A stretch of DNA of 11,802 nucleotides from contig JAATVR010000468.1 of assembly GCA_014523665.1 (NCBI GenBank), forward strand, positions 1 to 11,802, read 5' to 3'. Source of the stretch: Nitrososphaerales archaeon TH526. GTDB taxonomy: Archaea > Thermoproteota > Nitrososphaeria > Nitrososphaerales > Nitrososphaeraceae. A program made the position numbers and the translations under genes. Shown one piece after another: positions 1 to 7,075 of the stretch; position 1 is the stretch's first letter; every line of letters starts with the position of its first letter. The notes under the pieces were generated by a model, which saw only the letters and a program-made list of their open reading frames with translations, did no database searches and had not been told where the DNA came from.

Positions 1-72
1 ATTATATTTCAGTATTTAGTGAGTGGTACAATAAGAAGCGAGGAATCTGAATTCGAAATATGGGCATCTTGA
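1..72 (+). CDS. C-terminal tail of a gene entering from the left edge (partial)
   Basis: Frame 1 is open from the first base to a TGA at 70-72, giving 23 residues that end in SEESEFEIWAS. The composition is protein-like, with mixed charged and hydrophobic residues. I do not recognise the family. An open run of this length happens by chance fairly often, so the call rests on composition and on the frame reaching the edge. Sequence to the left would settle it. Confidence 0.35.
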   Translation: MIFQYLVSGTIRSEESEFEIWAS

Positions 73-157
73 TTAAATCTCTTCACATCTAATTCACTTT
101 CTAATTTGCATTCAGTTTATTGCTAAACCATCAGGATAGAATTCAAGTTGACGGTAG

Positions 158-295
158 GGGGAGATCCGGGGCAAAGAGATTTATTCTCAGGTTAGTAATA
201 GGCTAGCCTACTCGAGTCAACTATCAGAAATGTTTGATGTATCTAAGAAACCGAAGCCAAAAGTATTGGGGAAACATGATGAGTCATCGTCTTGA
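158..295 (+). pseudogene. Orphaned coding-like frame without a start (possible gene remnant)
   Basis: A 45-codon frame runs from just after a TAG (155-157) to a TGA at 293-295. It reads like a protein C-terminus: GEIRGKEIYSQVSNRLAY, then SSQLSEMFDV, then a basic tail with KKPKPK. The only ATG inside is at 230 and would give just 21 residues; there is no usable start further up. One extra G in the G-run at 157-161 would join it to the open frame just upstream (105-160, containing NHQDRIQVDGR), so a frameshifted remnant is plausible. A 6-bp stem-loop follows its stop directly. I do not recognise the family, and chance cannot be excluded. Confidence 0.3.
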
Positions 296-296
296 T

Positions 297-312
297 TGAT
301 CCTAAAGGATCA
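297..312. repeat. 6-bp stem-loop TGATCC-TAAA-GGATCA
   Basis: A perfect 6-bp inverted repeat with a TAAA loop starts two bases after the TGA at 293-295. Its position suggests a 3'-end structure for the upstream frame, but no T-run follows, so it does not look like a standard archaeal terminator. Confidence 0.35.
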
Positions 313-534
313 GCGGCTTCGCGCGATGTGGAATACTAATCAATTGACGAGATTTGAGAGAATCAGAAAAATGAATGTCTGGAATTTTACTTCATTCTGG
401 ATAGAATAACCTCTAAATAAATTGTACAACAGTTGTTCACTGGTATCTTAATAGTCAGGTCCCTTGATATAAGGGGTTGGCATTGGAGTGCTTTATGGGA
501 ACTTTGGCTTCTCAGCCTGAGGCTAATAAATTAG
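313..534. other. Intergenic stretch, no convincing gene
   Basis: I see no supported gene here. A 27-codon frame at 326-409 (+) lacks a promoter. CCCTT (461-465) and AAGGG (471-475) could form a small hairpin downstream of the eL13-like gene on the minus strand, but no T-run follows it. Confidence 0.4.
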
Positions 535-912
535 TCACTTACTGGTCTTGGTGTTGGCAGCGTTATCCTTCGTCTGATTCTGTTTCTTGCTGCTATTCTT
601 TGTTTTTTTGCTGTGAACATACTTTTTTAAAATCGTTGTCAATTCATTCACATTTTCCGGATGAGCTGACCTTCTTAAAGTATCAACAGGTATATTGAAG
701 GCCCTTGCCTTCGCTATACTTTGGTTACCCATGCCAATATTTGCAAGCGCACCTACAATTTCCTTTGTGGAATAGCCTCTTCCTCTCCTATTGCTGAGTA
801 CGCCTTTACGTCTGGTGAAGACAAGAGATTTTTTCTTATCAGATCTACTAATCCTCTCTAGTTCAGATTCATTTTTATCAAAGCCAGGTTCGCTTGAGCC
901 TACAGAACTCAT
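535..912 (-). CDS. eL13-like (L13e family) ribosomal protein, divergent paralogue
   Basis: The protein has 125 residues. Residues about 42-98 match the archaeal/eukaryotic L13e family: RRGRGYSTKEI, then a helix with KARAFNIPVDTLRRSAHPENV, the hallmark 'GIPVDxRRRxxHxENV' segment in which a basic stretch contacts 23S rRNA. The usual archaeal L13e is little more than this core. Here it carries an extra N-terminal acidic/basic segment (1-40) and a Lys/Asn/Thr-rich disordered tail (99-125), so it may be a paralogue rather than the canonical subunit. The ATG start is supported by a TATA box centred about 25 nt upstream (933-942), implying a leaderless message. No other ribosomal genes are nearby. 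The family call is fairly secure; true ribosome association is inferred. Confidence 0.65.
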   Translation of the reverse strand: MSSVGSSEPGFDKNESELERISRSDKKKSLVFTRRKGVLSNRRGRGYSTKEIVGALANIGMGNQSIAKARAFNIPVDTLRRSAHPENVNELTTILKKYVHSKKTKNSSKKQNQTKDNAANTKTSK

Positions 913-932
913 GTGTCGATTTAATTTGCAAG

Positions 933-942
933 CTTATAAAAA
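933..942 (-). promoter_or_regulatory. TATA box of the eL13-like gene
   Basis: The minus strand reads TTTTTATAAG, a good archaeal TATA match, centred about 25 nt before the ATG at 912. That spacing puts the transcription start at or next to the ATG. Confidence 0.6.
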
Positions 943-1202
943 TGATTTGGCCTTGGGCCATCAAAAATTCACATAGAACAGAGATGCTGCATTTAAGACA
1001 ACCATTTACACCTTTGCTGATGGTAACACACTCATAATTGTGGGAATCAATGGTGTTTTCTGCTTGAAAGAATCTCATATTTCTCTGACAGATACACATA
1101 ATTATAAAATTATGAGATCTTTAAGATTATTCGGTCTTTTATCATTTGATGAGCTATTCTGTTACAGAGGAATATTATTGCCCAATAATTTGTCCGTGCT
1201 AT

Positions 1203-1340
1203 CTAGAAAAATCCTAATAATTTCAGGACAACGACAGCAAACCCACCTATCATCCCGGCTCCGACAAGAAAAACATCCCATTGTCTCGCAAAAAATGATA
1301 GCAAATGTATTCTACTTCTAAGTTCCTCACACATTGCCAT
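1203..1340 (-). CDS. Small single-span membrane protein (45 aa), unrecognised
   Basis: This frame runs from ATG at 1340 to TAG at 1203-1205, 45 residues. The N-terminus (MAMCEELRSRIHLL) is charged and amphipathic. From about residue 19 comes a clean hydrophobic span, WDVFLVGAGMIGGFAVVVL, with small-residue GxGMIGG packing, ending KLLGFF. A second in-frame ATG lies at 1334. A weak TATA-like TTATTTC around 1365-1371 sits about 28 nt before the first ATG. The opposite-strand frame here has poor protein character. Small one-helix proteins are common in archaea; I do not recognise this one and assign no function. Confidence 0.45.
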   Translation of the reverse strand: MAMCEELRSRIHLLSFFARQWDVFLVGAGMIGGFAVVVLKLLGFF

Positions 1341-1610
1341 ACTTATGCTTTTGCAAATCAACAGAGAAATAAGTTGGCTAGTTGGGGCGATAGCTATGAA
1401 CGCGTCTGTTCATGTATATCTCCTATAAAGGATTCAGGATCTCGGCACATATGGTATGCATGTTCCTAAATTAGGTCTATGATTCCAAACCATAGATAAT
1501 TGTTACCTTCTCAGTTAAGGTATTCTTGAATCGCACGATTCCAGGTAATTAGCACAGGACAAAACAGAACATCGATTGCCAGTTGAACCTTTTGGTCACA
1601 CTATTGAAGA
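1341..1610. other. Intergenic stretch with small inverted repeats
   Basis: No gene is supported. Two perfect 6-bp inverted repeats are visible: ATGAAC/GTTCAT at 1396-1413 (6-nt spacer), about 55 nt before the small membrane protein, and TACCTT/AAGGTA at 1504-1522 (7-nt spacer), about 90 nt before the acyltransferase TATA box. Either could be a regulator site; neither is strong. Confidence 0.35.
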
Positions 1611-1621
1611 GAATTATATAC
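1611..1621 (+). promoter_or_regulatory. TATA box of the acyltransferase gene
   Basis: GAATTATATAC is a strong archaeal TATA match centred about 29 nt before the ATG at 1646. The predicted transcription start falls at about 1643, which excludes the upstream TTG at 1637 as the start. Confidence 0.6.
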
Positions 1622-1645
1622 GTGAAAGAGTAGTAGTTGCAATTA

Positions 1646-2146
1646 ATGGAACAGAACAAGGTAGTCAATTACATTTCACCAGACGCAAAGATTGGTAGGA
1701 ATGTGAAAATTTGGCACTTCTCATACGTAGGAAGCAATACCGAGATTGGCGATAACGTGAGTATTGGGTCCTTGACTCATATAGATTACAATGTCAAAAT
1801 TGGAGAAAATACTAGAATCGAAGGTTCAGTTTACATTCCACCATTGACAGTTATTGGAAAAAATGTATTTATAGGGCCTGCAGCGGCGTTCACTAACGAC
1901 CCGTATCCTACAAGTCCAAGAATGGCAGGTGTTATCTTGGAGGATGGAACTATAATAGGCGGAAGAGCTGTAATAAAACCAGGGATTCGAGTGGGAAGAA
2001 ACAGCGTTGTAGCAATGGCAGCAGTAGTTACTAGAGATGTTCCCCCAGACACGGTGGTGATGGGCCATCCTGCTAGAATCAGATATTCCCGATCTGAGTA
2101 CGATTTAAAAAAAGAAAAATGGAATTCTTCACAAAGTCTGGAATAG
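1646..2146 (+). CDS. Left-handed beta-helix acyltransferase (WbpD/WlbB-like N-acetyltransferase)
   Basis: The protein has 166 residues from ATG 1646 and is built of hexapeptide repeats of the LbH fold (IGRNVK, IGDNVS, IGENTR, IGKNVF, IGGRAV, VGRNSV). The IWHFSYVG segment near the N-terminus and FTNDPYP mid-protein resemble the UDP-2-acetamido-3-amino-sugar N-acetyltransferases (WbpD/WlbB). Those are trimers that put acetyl from acetyl-CoA onto an amino group of a nucleotide sugar. The closing VTRDVPPDTVVMGHPARI is the usual end of the helix in sugar acyltransferases. A role in surface glycan or N-glycan sugar synthesis is inferred; no glycan cluster is adjacent, so the exact substrate is open. 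An in-frame TTG at 1637 would lie upstream of the predicted transcription start, so ATG 1646 is preferred. Confidence 0.85.
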   Translation: MEQNKVVNYISPDAKIGRNVKIWHFSYVGSNTEIGDNVSIGSLTHIDYNVKIGENTRIEGSVYIPPLTVIGKNVFIGPAAAFTNDPYPTSPRMAGVILEDGTIIGGRAVIKPGIRVGRNSVVAMAAVVTRDVPPDTVVMGHPARIRYSRSEYDLKKEKWNSSQSLE

Positions 2147-2518
2147 TAAGCTAGATTCGGCAAGGAGTTCGTCATCGGTGACGTAGCCTAGCCCTCCTTA
2201 CTAGAGAAATAGTCAATTTCGAGTCTCTCAGATGCTACGCGGACCAACGTAATGTATGCAAATCTAAAGCCAGATATTTATCTATAAAAGTATTTGTTCC
2301 TCCAACTGCGAATCAGAATCGCATACTAGTTATACATTCTGCTCTAATCCATACAGAATGATCGGGATCCTTCCATCGTGGAAATAGGATGTTAAACCCC
2401 GTATGGTTCTGTCAACTAGTTTAATCCTTTACGAGGTAACATATAATCTGGCGCTACGTTGATTCCAAATTATTACAAAACTGGTCGCCATCCTTGATTA
2501 TTCTCAATATCAAATTCT
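2147..2518. other. Intergenic stretch between convergent genes
   Basis: I see no gene. The acyltransferase and the kinase converge on it. A TATA-like element (TTTATCTATAAAAG, about 2278-2291, +) has no reading frame behind it, so it may drive a short RNA or be chance. CCATAC (2349-2354) and GTATGG (2401-2406) form a distant 6-bp inverted repeat. Confidence 0.35.
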
Positions 2519-4264
2519 TCAAATTCGATCGACAATTTTAATGTCAAAACCGAAGATAGCGCCTCGCCCACATGGATTGTTCCGGGCCCATATTCTGCCA
2601 TCTTGAGCTTCGATCAAGTTCTTACACAGATATAGTCCCAGACCTGTCCCGTCATAAGAATTAGTAGAAAACATAGTGAAGAGATTGGCTTGTATTCTAG
2701 GATCGATGCCTTCTCCATAGTCAATCACGCTAACCTCTGCGAATTTGTCATTGCCTTCCGTAAGCTCGGTCAGTGTTACCTCGATAACTCCTCCATCTTG
2801 TCTTGAAAATTTCAAAGCATTATTCAATAAGTTTGAAATTACTTGTATAAGTCTACTCGTGTCTGCCTCCACTACTATGTTTGCAGGGTCGCCATTTACA
2901 TTGGGAAGATATGATAGCCTTACTTGCTTTGGGTGGTTCTCCTTTATGATTTCTGTTTGATACTCCTTTACCATTGATAGTAACAGATTATGTAGCCTCA
3001 CTGGTTCTTTGTTTAACCTTAGCATTTTACTTTCAATCCTTGTTACGTCCAGTATGTTCTCTGTTAATTTCCTAAGTCGTTTGGCATTTCTGTATATTAC
3101 CTCGAGGTATTTGTCTAGGTCTTTGTCTTTATTTTCCTTTACTACAATTTCAGAAAGCCCTAAGATCGGTTGAATTGGAGTTCTCAATTCATGAGCAGCA
3201 ATGTTAATGAACTCTTTTTGTAACTTATTGTTTCGCTCCAGCTGATTATTTGCTTCCATCAGCTGCTTATTCGAATCATGCAGTTCCTTGGTTCGCCTAT
3301 TCACTTCATTTTTAAGGGAATTATTCCATTTAATTAGAAATATCATGAGAACAACCACTCCAGCCAAGGTAGCAGCAAAAAGAGAAAATAGTTTTACACC
3401 TTCAATGAAAAGAGAATTTTCCAAGTCCGAATATAGACCGCTCGTGGGAGTCACTGCCTGTACGAAAAATTCAGGCCGTCCATTTACCAATATGGGTTCT
3501 TGGGTTGTAATTCTCTCTCCCTTACCGTAGTCATATACTGCAAAACCAGAGTGACCTTGTAAGAGGTCTCTCGTAAGGTTATTCAGTACCTTATTCCTGG
3601 CCACAAAATCCTGGACAAACTCTCCAAAGAAATTCTGTCCAAGGAGCCCCGCATTGCCAGGATTAGTTATGATGTCACCTGTTTTATCAAACACTACCAG
3701 AAACTGCTCGTCAAGGTCTTCGAGATTACCATACGTAGAGAAAAATGGCACGGTAGAGATTGATGCTCCCACGATTCCTAATTTTTCATTTGTTTCTCTA
3801 TCAAGTATTGGAAATGTGATATATATTCTGTATACGCCTTGTCTCTCGAAGCCTCCTGAAAAATATGGAGCTTCACTATTGGTACTTGTGTCCTTGACCC
3901 ATTGCCTCTGAGATAAGTCGTCACCAGCCTTCAGGTTTGTATCATCTGTTGTTGTATCCGGCCCCGACATGACCACAGTCACTATATTGTTCCTATCTAG
4001 TAGAAAAATATCATTAACCTCAGCTCCATATCTTTGCAATTTGTCGTTGACGAGCTTGATCGTTTCATCAGAAGCAAAGTCTCTGCTTTGAAGTAGATCA
4101 GAATTTGCAAGCCCATCCAATACAGATACTAAGATCCCAAGATCAGAACTGATACTTTGGGAGATGCTTTTTGTAACATCCTCCTGCCGATCAATCTGCT
4201 GTTCGTATATGTTTTTCCTAACGGTTGATTCTGTAAAGTTTTGCAGGAAAACTAACAAGATCAA
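2519..4264 (-). CDS. Membrane sensor histidine kinase with extracellular dCache domain
   Basis: The conventional frame from TTG 4264 gives 581 residues. Residues about 20-285 form an extracellular double-Cache ligand sensor (segment APYFSGGFERQGVYRIYITF). A membrane span follows at about 290-312, then a linker coiled coil (315-350), then a HisKA domain whose H-box is FINIAAHELRTP with phospho-acceptor His358. The HATPase domain has an N-box (NLLNNALKFS, 478-487), G1 DYGEG (515-519) and G2 GTGLGL (539-544). It should autophosphorylate and pass phosphate to a response regulator; none is in the window and there is no fused receiver, so it is an orphan kinase. The TTG start would cut away the first membrane helix, which is encoded just upstream (see 4265-4321). 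The true protein is probably 600 residues. It is divergent from the solute-binding protein. Confidence 0.88.
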   Translation of the reverse strand: MILLVFLQNFTESTVRKNIYEQQIDRQEDVTKSISQSISSDLGILVSVLDGLANSDLLQSRDFASDETIKLVNDKLQRYGAEVNDIFLLDRNNIVTVVMSGPDTTTDDTNLKAGDDLSQRQWVKDTSTNSEAPYFSGGFERQGVYRIYITFPILDRETNEKLGIVGASISTVPFFSTYGNLEDLDEQFLVVFDKTGDIITNPGNAGLLGQNFFGEFVQDFVARNKVLNNLTRDLLQGHSGFAVYDYGKGERITTQEPILVNGRPEFFVQAVTPTSGLYSDLENSLFIEGVKLFSLFAATLAGVVVLMIFLIKWNNSLKNEVNRRTKELHDSNKQLMEANNQLERNNKLQKEFINIAAHELRTPIQPILGLSEIVVKENKDKDLDKYLEVIYRNAKRLRKLTENILDVTRIESKMLRLNKEPVRLHNLLLSMVKEYQTEIIKENHPKQVRLSYLPNVNGDPANIVVEADTSRLIQVISNLLNNALKFSRQDGGVIEVTLTELTEGNDKFAEVSVIDYGEGIDPRIQANLFTMFSTNSYDGTGLGLYLCKNLIEAQDGRIWARNNPCGRGAIFGFDIKIVDRI

Positions 4265-4321
4265 AGATGAACTTGCAATAGTAACTACCAGTATGATACC
4301 TATCAGAATTAGTCTTTCCGT
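4265..4321 (-). other. 5' coding extension of the kinase: first membrane helix from an ACG start
   Basis: Reading upstream of TTG 4264 in the same frame gives 19 codons, ACG then ERLILIGIILVVTIASSS, closed by TAA at 4322-4324. This supplies the missing first membrane span that a dCache kinase needs. No ATG, GTG or TTG lies in this stretch. The ACG at 4319-4321 occupies the expected start position, 6 nt after a purine-rich Shine-Dalgarno run. It may be a genuine rare start, an ATG-to-ACG mutation, or a base error. Confidence 0.6.
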
Positions 4322-4327
4322 TTAAAG

Positions 4328-4337
4328 CCTCCCTCTC
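4328..4337 (-). promoter_or_regulatory. Shine-Dalgarno sequence deciding the kinase start
   Basis: The minus strand reads GAGAGGGAGG. Its GGAGG pairs with the CCUCC of archaeal 16S rRNA. It ends 6 nt before the ACG at 4321 and 63 nt before the TTG at 4264, so it supports the ACG as the initiation site. Confidence 0.55.
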
Positions 4338-4347
4338 GATTCTACCC

Positions 4348-4377
4348 CACTAAGTAGTGTCACGGCTTAATTTAACA
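4348..4377 (-). promoter_or_regulatory. Kinase promoter: TATA-like TTAAATTAA and a palindrome near the start
   Basis: TTAAATTAA at 4367-4375 lies about 45-50 nt before the ACG, predicting a start near 4344 and a short leader that contains the Shine-Dalgarno run. CACTA-AG-TAGTG (4348-4359) is a 5-bp palindrome next to that predicted start and could be an operator. Both calls come from position and sequence only. Confidence 0.35.
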
Positions 4378-4485
4378 TTTCCACTTCCAGTTAATTACCG
4401 TACAGATGGGTGCGAGTTATTAGAGTAATGATACTCTGCCCTTTTATTGCTGGATTATCACGGATACAATGATCCTTGATGAAGC

Positions 4486-4499
4486 TAAGATATACATTA
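4486..4499 (+). promoter_or_regulatory. TATA-like element of the solute-binding protein gene
   Basis: TAAGATATACATTA is AT-rich and TATA-like, centred about 20-24 nt before the ATG at 4513. The spacing is a little short for a leaderless start, so the assignment is tentative. Confidence 0.35.
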
Positions 4500-4512
4500 A
4501 TATATTAACCGT

Positions 4513-6045
4513 ATGTTATCTGGCAAGGAATTGCACTTTAAAATTCCATCTTCTCAGCAGTTAATTGGTTGCACAATTTTCTCTGTTTTGTTAGTACCTT
4601 TGGTAATATTCATTAATTTGCAAATAGGGTATCATTTTTCCTCATCCTATCAATTATCTAGCCTTAATAATGAAGGAAGTTTCGATGCACAATCAAATTC
4701 ATTCCCCGAGGCGATTCCCCATTCCGTGGCATTTGCATCTACGGATGGAATGAATTCATCTGATTTGTCAAATGGTAGCCTACAATCAGAAGATAAAAAT
4801 AAAGAAACTACAATTACATTAAAAGGTCTTCTCACCGATTTGGGCGACAAAGGAAGGTGGGAGTCATTGTTGGACAAGGGTCTGGAAAAGCTGCAGCAGC
4901 AAAATCCCGACAAAAACTTACGCCTCGAATATCAAGAGTTGCCAACGAATGATACAAGAGAAGAATTCCTGCAACTTATGTCAAATAAGTCTGCAATCGA
5001 TTTCTTGTCAGTTGACCAAATTTGGTTGGGTGAATTCGCTAGTAAAGGCTTGCTCTCCAACTTGACCGCATATGCAGACGCCTGGGGAAGAGCACCAAAC
5101 TGGTACCAGCAACACTGGGACGGCGGAACATTTAATGGAACGGTATATGGGATATGGGCTTGGACTGACGTAAGAGGCTTATGGTATTGGAAGGACCTAC
5201 TCCGACAAGCACAGATTAATGCGGACGATCTAAAAACTTGGAAGGGTTACATTGAATCTGCACAGAAGTTAAACCAAGAGTTACGGCCAGAAGGAATGAA
5301 TGGAACTGTTCTATTTGACACATATTATTCCCAAGACCTCTGGTTTCCTTATCTGTGGATGCTAGGAGGTGATCTTGTGCAGCTCAGGGACGGACATCCG
5401 ACTAAAGGAAGATATTGGTTTCCCACTTACAACAGTACAGAAGGCATCCAAGCTTTAAGCTTTATTAAAGACCAAATTGATGCAGGGGTGAAACCAGATA
5501 GCTTGCCAGCTAGCGATAGGCTTGAATTTGCTCAGAAAAAGATTGCTATTATTCTAGGAGGATCATGGATACCAGGCTTCTTTGCAAACCAGACGAAAGC
5601 GGATTTTGAAAATATGATAGGATTTATCCCATTGTTTCCCGTTCCAAGCCTTGATTATCAGACAAGTACATTGATGGGAGGGTGGGAATTAGCCATTCCA
5701 ACCACTTCTGATCACAAAGCACTGGCATGGGAATTGATCGAGGCGATATTAGATCCGGAGATCCTCGGTCCTTGGATTCAAGAGTACGGCTACCTCCCCA
5801 CCCAAATCCCTTTAGGCCAGGGACTAATTCTCAACCAATCTACCTCTCAGCTACCGTATTACGACACCTTGATATCTATGATCCCATTCGGAAATATAAG
5901 GCCAAGCATACCAGAATACCCTGTTATCGCAGAACACATACATGAAGCAATTGATCAGGTTTATTCCTCAAATGGGACGAACTCGAGTATTAGCACGATC
6001 CTGAATGAAGCGGCTCTCAAATCTGCACACACGCTAGGTTGGTAG
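4513..6045 (+). CDS. Membrane-anchored ABC-type family 1 solute-binding protein
   Basis: The protein has 510 residues. A cytoplasmic N-terminus is followed by one hydrophobic span (about 17-38, ending LVPLVIFINLQIG) that acts as signal anchor; I see no lipobox Cys. A Ser-rich linker runs to about 98. The rest resembles family 1 extracellular solute-binding proteins for sugars and oligosaccharides: a strand opening TTITLKGLLTDLG, then IDFLSVDQIWLGEFASKGLLSNL, FNGTVYGIWAWTDVRGLWYWKDLL and an aromatic-rich cleft (WFPYLWMLGGDLV, IILGGSWIPGFF). There are 12 N-x-S/T sequons (N81, 87, 146, 158, 183, 208, 263, 307, 359, 441, 487, 490), consistent with a glycosylated surface protein. No permease or ATPase gene is nearby; the divergent neighbour is a Cache sensor kinase. 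The ligand is unknown; a sugar is inferred from family and aromatic content. Confidence 0.85.
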   Translation: MLSGKELHFKIPSSQQLIGCTIFSVLLVPLVIFINLQIGYHFSSSYQLSSLNNEGSFDAQSNSFPEAIPHSVAFASTDGMNSSDLSNGSLQSEDKNKETTITLKGLLTDLGDKGRWESLLDKGLEKLQQQNPDKNLRLEYQELPTNDTREEFLQLMSNKSAIDFLSVDQIWLGEFASKGLLSNLTAYADAWGRAPNWYQQHWDGGTFNGTVYGIWAWTDVRGLWYWKDLLRQAQINADDLKTWKGYIESAQKLNQELRPEGMNGTVLFDTYYSQDLWFPYLWMLGGDLVQLRDGHPTKGRYWFPTYNSTEGIQALSFIKDQIDAGVKPDSLPASDRLEFAQKKIAIILGGSWIPGFFANQTKADFENMIGFIPLFPVPSLDYQTSTLMGGWELAIPTTSDHKALAWELIEAILDPEILGPWIQEYGYLPTQIPLGQGLILNQSTSQLPYYDTLISMIPFGNIRPSIPEYPVIAEHIHEAIDQVYSSNGTNSSISTILNEAALKSAHTLGW

Positions 6046-6396
6046 GCTATGATAAAATAGAAACTAGAAATCGGACCAATACTTTCCAAGCATGAGTAAC
6101 AGATTGAAAGTGTATAAATTTGGAATCAAAAAACATTCGAAAAGTATTTGAAAAGTATGAGATTGTACAATCCATTAGGTTGCGATAACTTGTGATTTAA
6201 ATACTTCTGTGTTTTACGCTCGAAAGAACTTTACTGGATCAGCATCGGCTTCAACCTAACTTAACTCTTTCAATCCAAGTCGATCTCGGTGTATTATATT
6301 AAATCCCAATAATTTTGAATCTACATTCGTTGAAAGTAAATAGCAAAAAGATGCATGAATTAGGCTATAAAACTCCCCCGTTTAAGTTGAAATTAG
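6046..6396. other. Intergenic stretch between convergent genes
   Basis: No gene is supported. A TATA-like TGTATAAAT lies at 6111-6119 (+) with only a 12-codon frame behind it. GAAAAGTAT occurs twice in close succession within 6137-6160. A T-run on the minus strand (plus-strand AAAAAG near 6346) could help end the zinc-ribbon transcript. Confidence 0.35.
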
Positions 6397-7002
6397 TTAC
6401 TGTTTATGTCCACATGCCCCGCAAAAATTTGTGAGTCGAAGCTGGATTGTTCCACAGCTAACACAGTGCTTTGGCAGAGTACTCTTAAAAGAATACTCTT
6501 TATTGCTCTTTTGACCTTTTTCATAATTGATTCCTCCATAGGAATCAATGGTTTCATTATCTTTGCAGTTATTGATGACAGGGTAGGTCGAAGGAAACCC
6601 GTCATTGATCATGATTTCGCCACCATCTCCCGATCCCCCCTGATATGAGCCTCCAAGAAATCCCTCAATACCAAAACTGAATTGTGAACCAGGAACAGAT
6701 GAGTCCTCCATAACGGTTCCTCCTGTGTTATCCTTCATAGAAGTCCCCTTTTCGAGCGCCGATCTCATCTCAAGGATCACATGCATAACGAGAAAATTTA
6801 ACGCTGAGATGGATATAGTATAGGTTACTAGTTTATGCACAAATTCTTTCTTGCTGATCTGCTTATTTTTGTACATTCGAATATCCGCGTCAAATGATGT
6901 TCTGACCTGTTCTGTTTCTTTAAGCTGCTGTTCCATTTTGCCTGCTAAATTTCCCAAAACGTCAACGCCCCCTGGTCCCAACGGCATGGAAGAAGAATAC
7001 AT
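6397..7002 (-). CDS. Zinc-ribbon protein with helical N-terminus and Gly-rich middle, unknown role
   Basis: The protein has 201 residues. The N-terminal third (about 18-58) is a charged helix with coiled-coil character (KMEQQLKETEQVRTSFDAD), followed by a hydrophobic segment (about 58-79, TYTISISALNFLVMHVILEM) that may be a membrane or buried helix. A Gly/Ser-rich, probably disordered middle follows (about 90-160). The end is a zinc ribbon with Cys180, Cys183, Cys194 and Cys197 (CX2C-X10-CX2C), closing CGACGHKQ. Such terminal ribbons usually bind protein or nucleic acid; no enzymatic motif is visible. A TATA box at 7034-7043 lies about 36 nt before the ATG, and a hairpin-forming repeat lies further upstream. 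I do not recognise the family. Confidence 0.7.
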   Translation of the reverse strand: MYSSSMPLGPGGVDVLGNLAGKMEQQLKETEQVRTSFDADIRMYKNKQISKKEFVHKLVTYTISISALNFLVMHVILEMRSALEKGTSMKDNTGGTVMEDSSVPGSQFSFGIEGFLGGSYQGGSGDGGEIMINDGFPSTYPVINNCKDNETIDSYGGINYEKGQKSNKEYSFKSTLPKHCVSCGTIQLRLTNFCGACGHKQ

Positions 7003-7033
7003 TAAATCTACGCATCAATCTGATCACATGGAA

Positions 7034-7043
7034 GTTATAAAAC
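7034..7043 (-). promoter_or_regulatory. TATA box of the zinc-ribbon protein gene
   Basis: The minus strand reads GTTTTATAAC, centred about 36 nt before the ATG at 7002. This predicts a leader of about 10 nt. Confidence 0.5.
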
Positions 7044-7075
7044 TTTATGCGTCGCGATAGGATAGAATTAGCATA

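Noticed and set aside
273..330. C/D-box guide RNA, suggested by ATGATGA near 277
   Set aside because: No D box (CTGA) at a suitable distance, and the motif lies inside the coding-like frame at 158-295.
326..409. 27-codon plus-strand frame from ATG 326
   Set aside because: Too short, with no TATA box at the right distance; aromatic-rich content is compatible with chance.
477..698. Plus-strand 73-residue frame
   Set aside because: It lies antisense to the eL13-like gene, with Cys/Phe/Ser-rich content typical of a shadow frame and no promoter.
878..1099. Minus-strand 73-residue frame
   Set aside because: It overlaps the eL13-like gene's start and its TATA box, is Cys-rich and has no protein-like segments.
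1040..1321. Plus-strand 93-residue frame
   Set aside because: No domain-like content and no promoter; the opposite strand carries the more convincing small membrane protein.
2462..2530. Shifted frame past the kinase stop (EEFDIENNQGWRPVL)
   Set aside because: It overlaps the kinase end in another frame. The kinase already ends normally after its HATPase domain, so no frameshift is needed.
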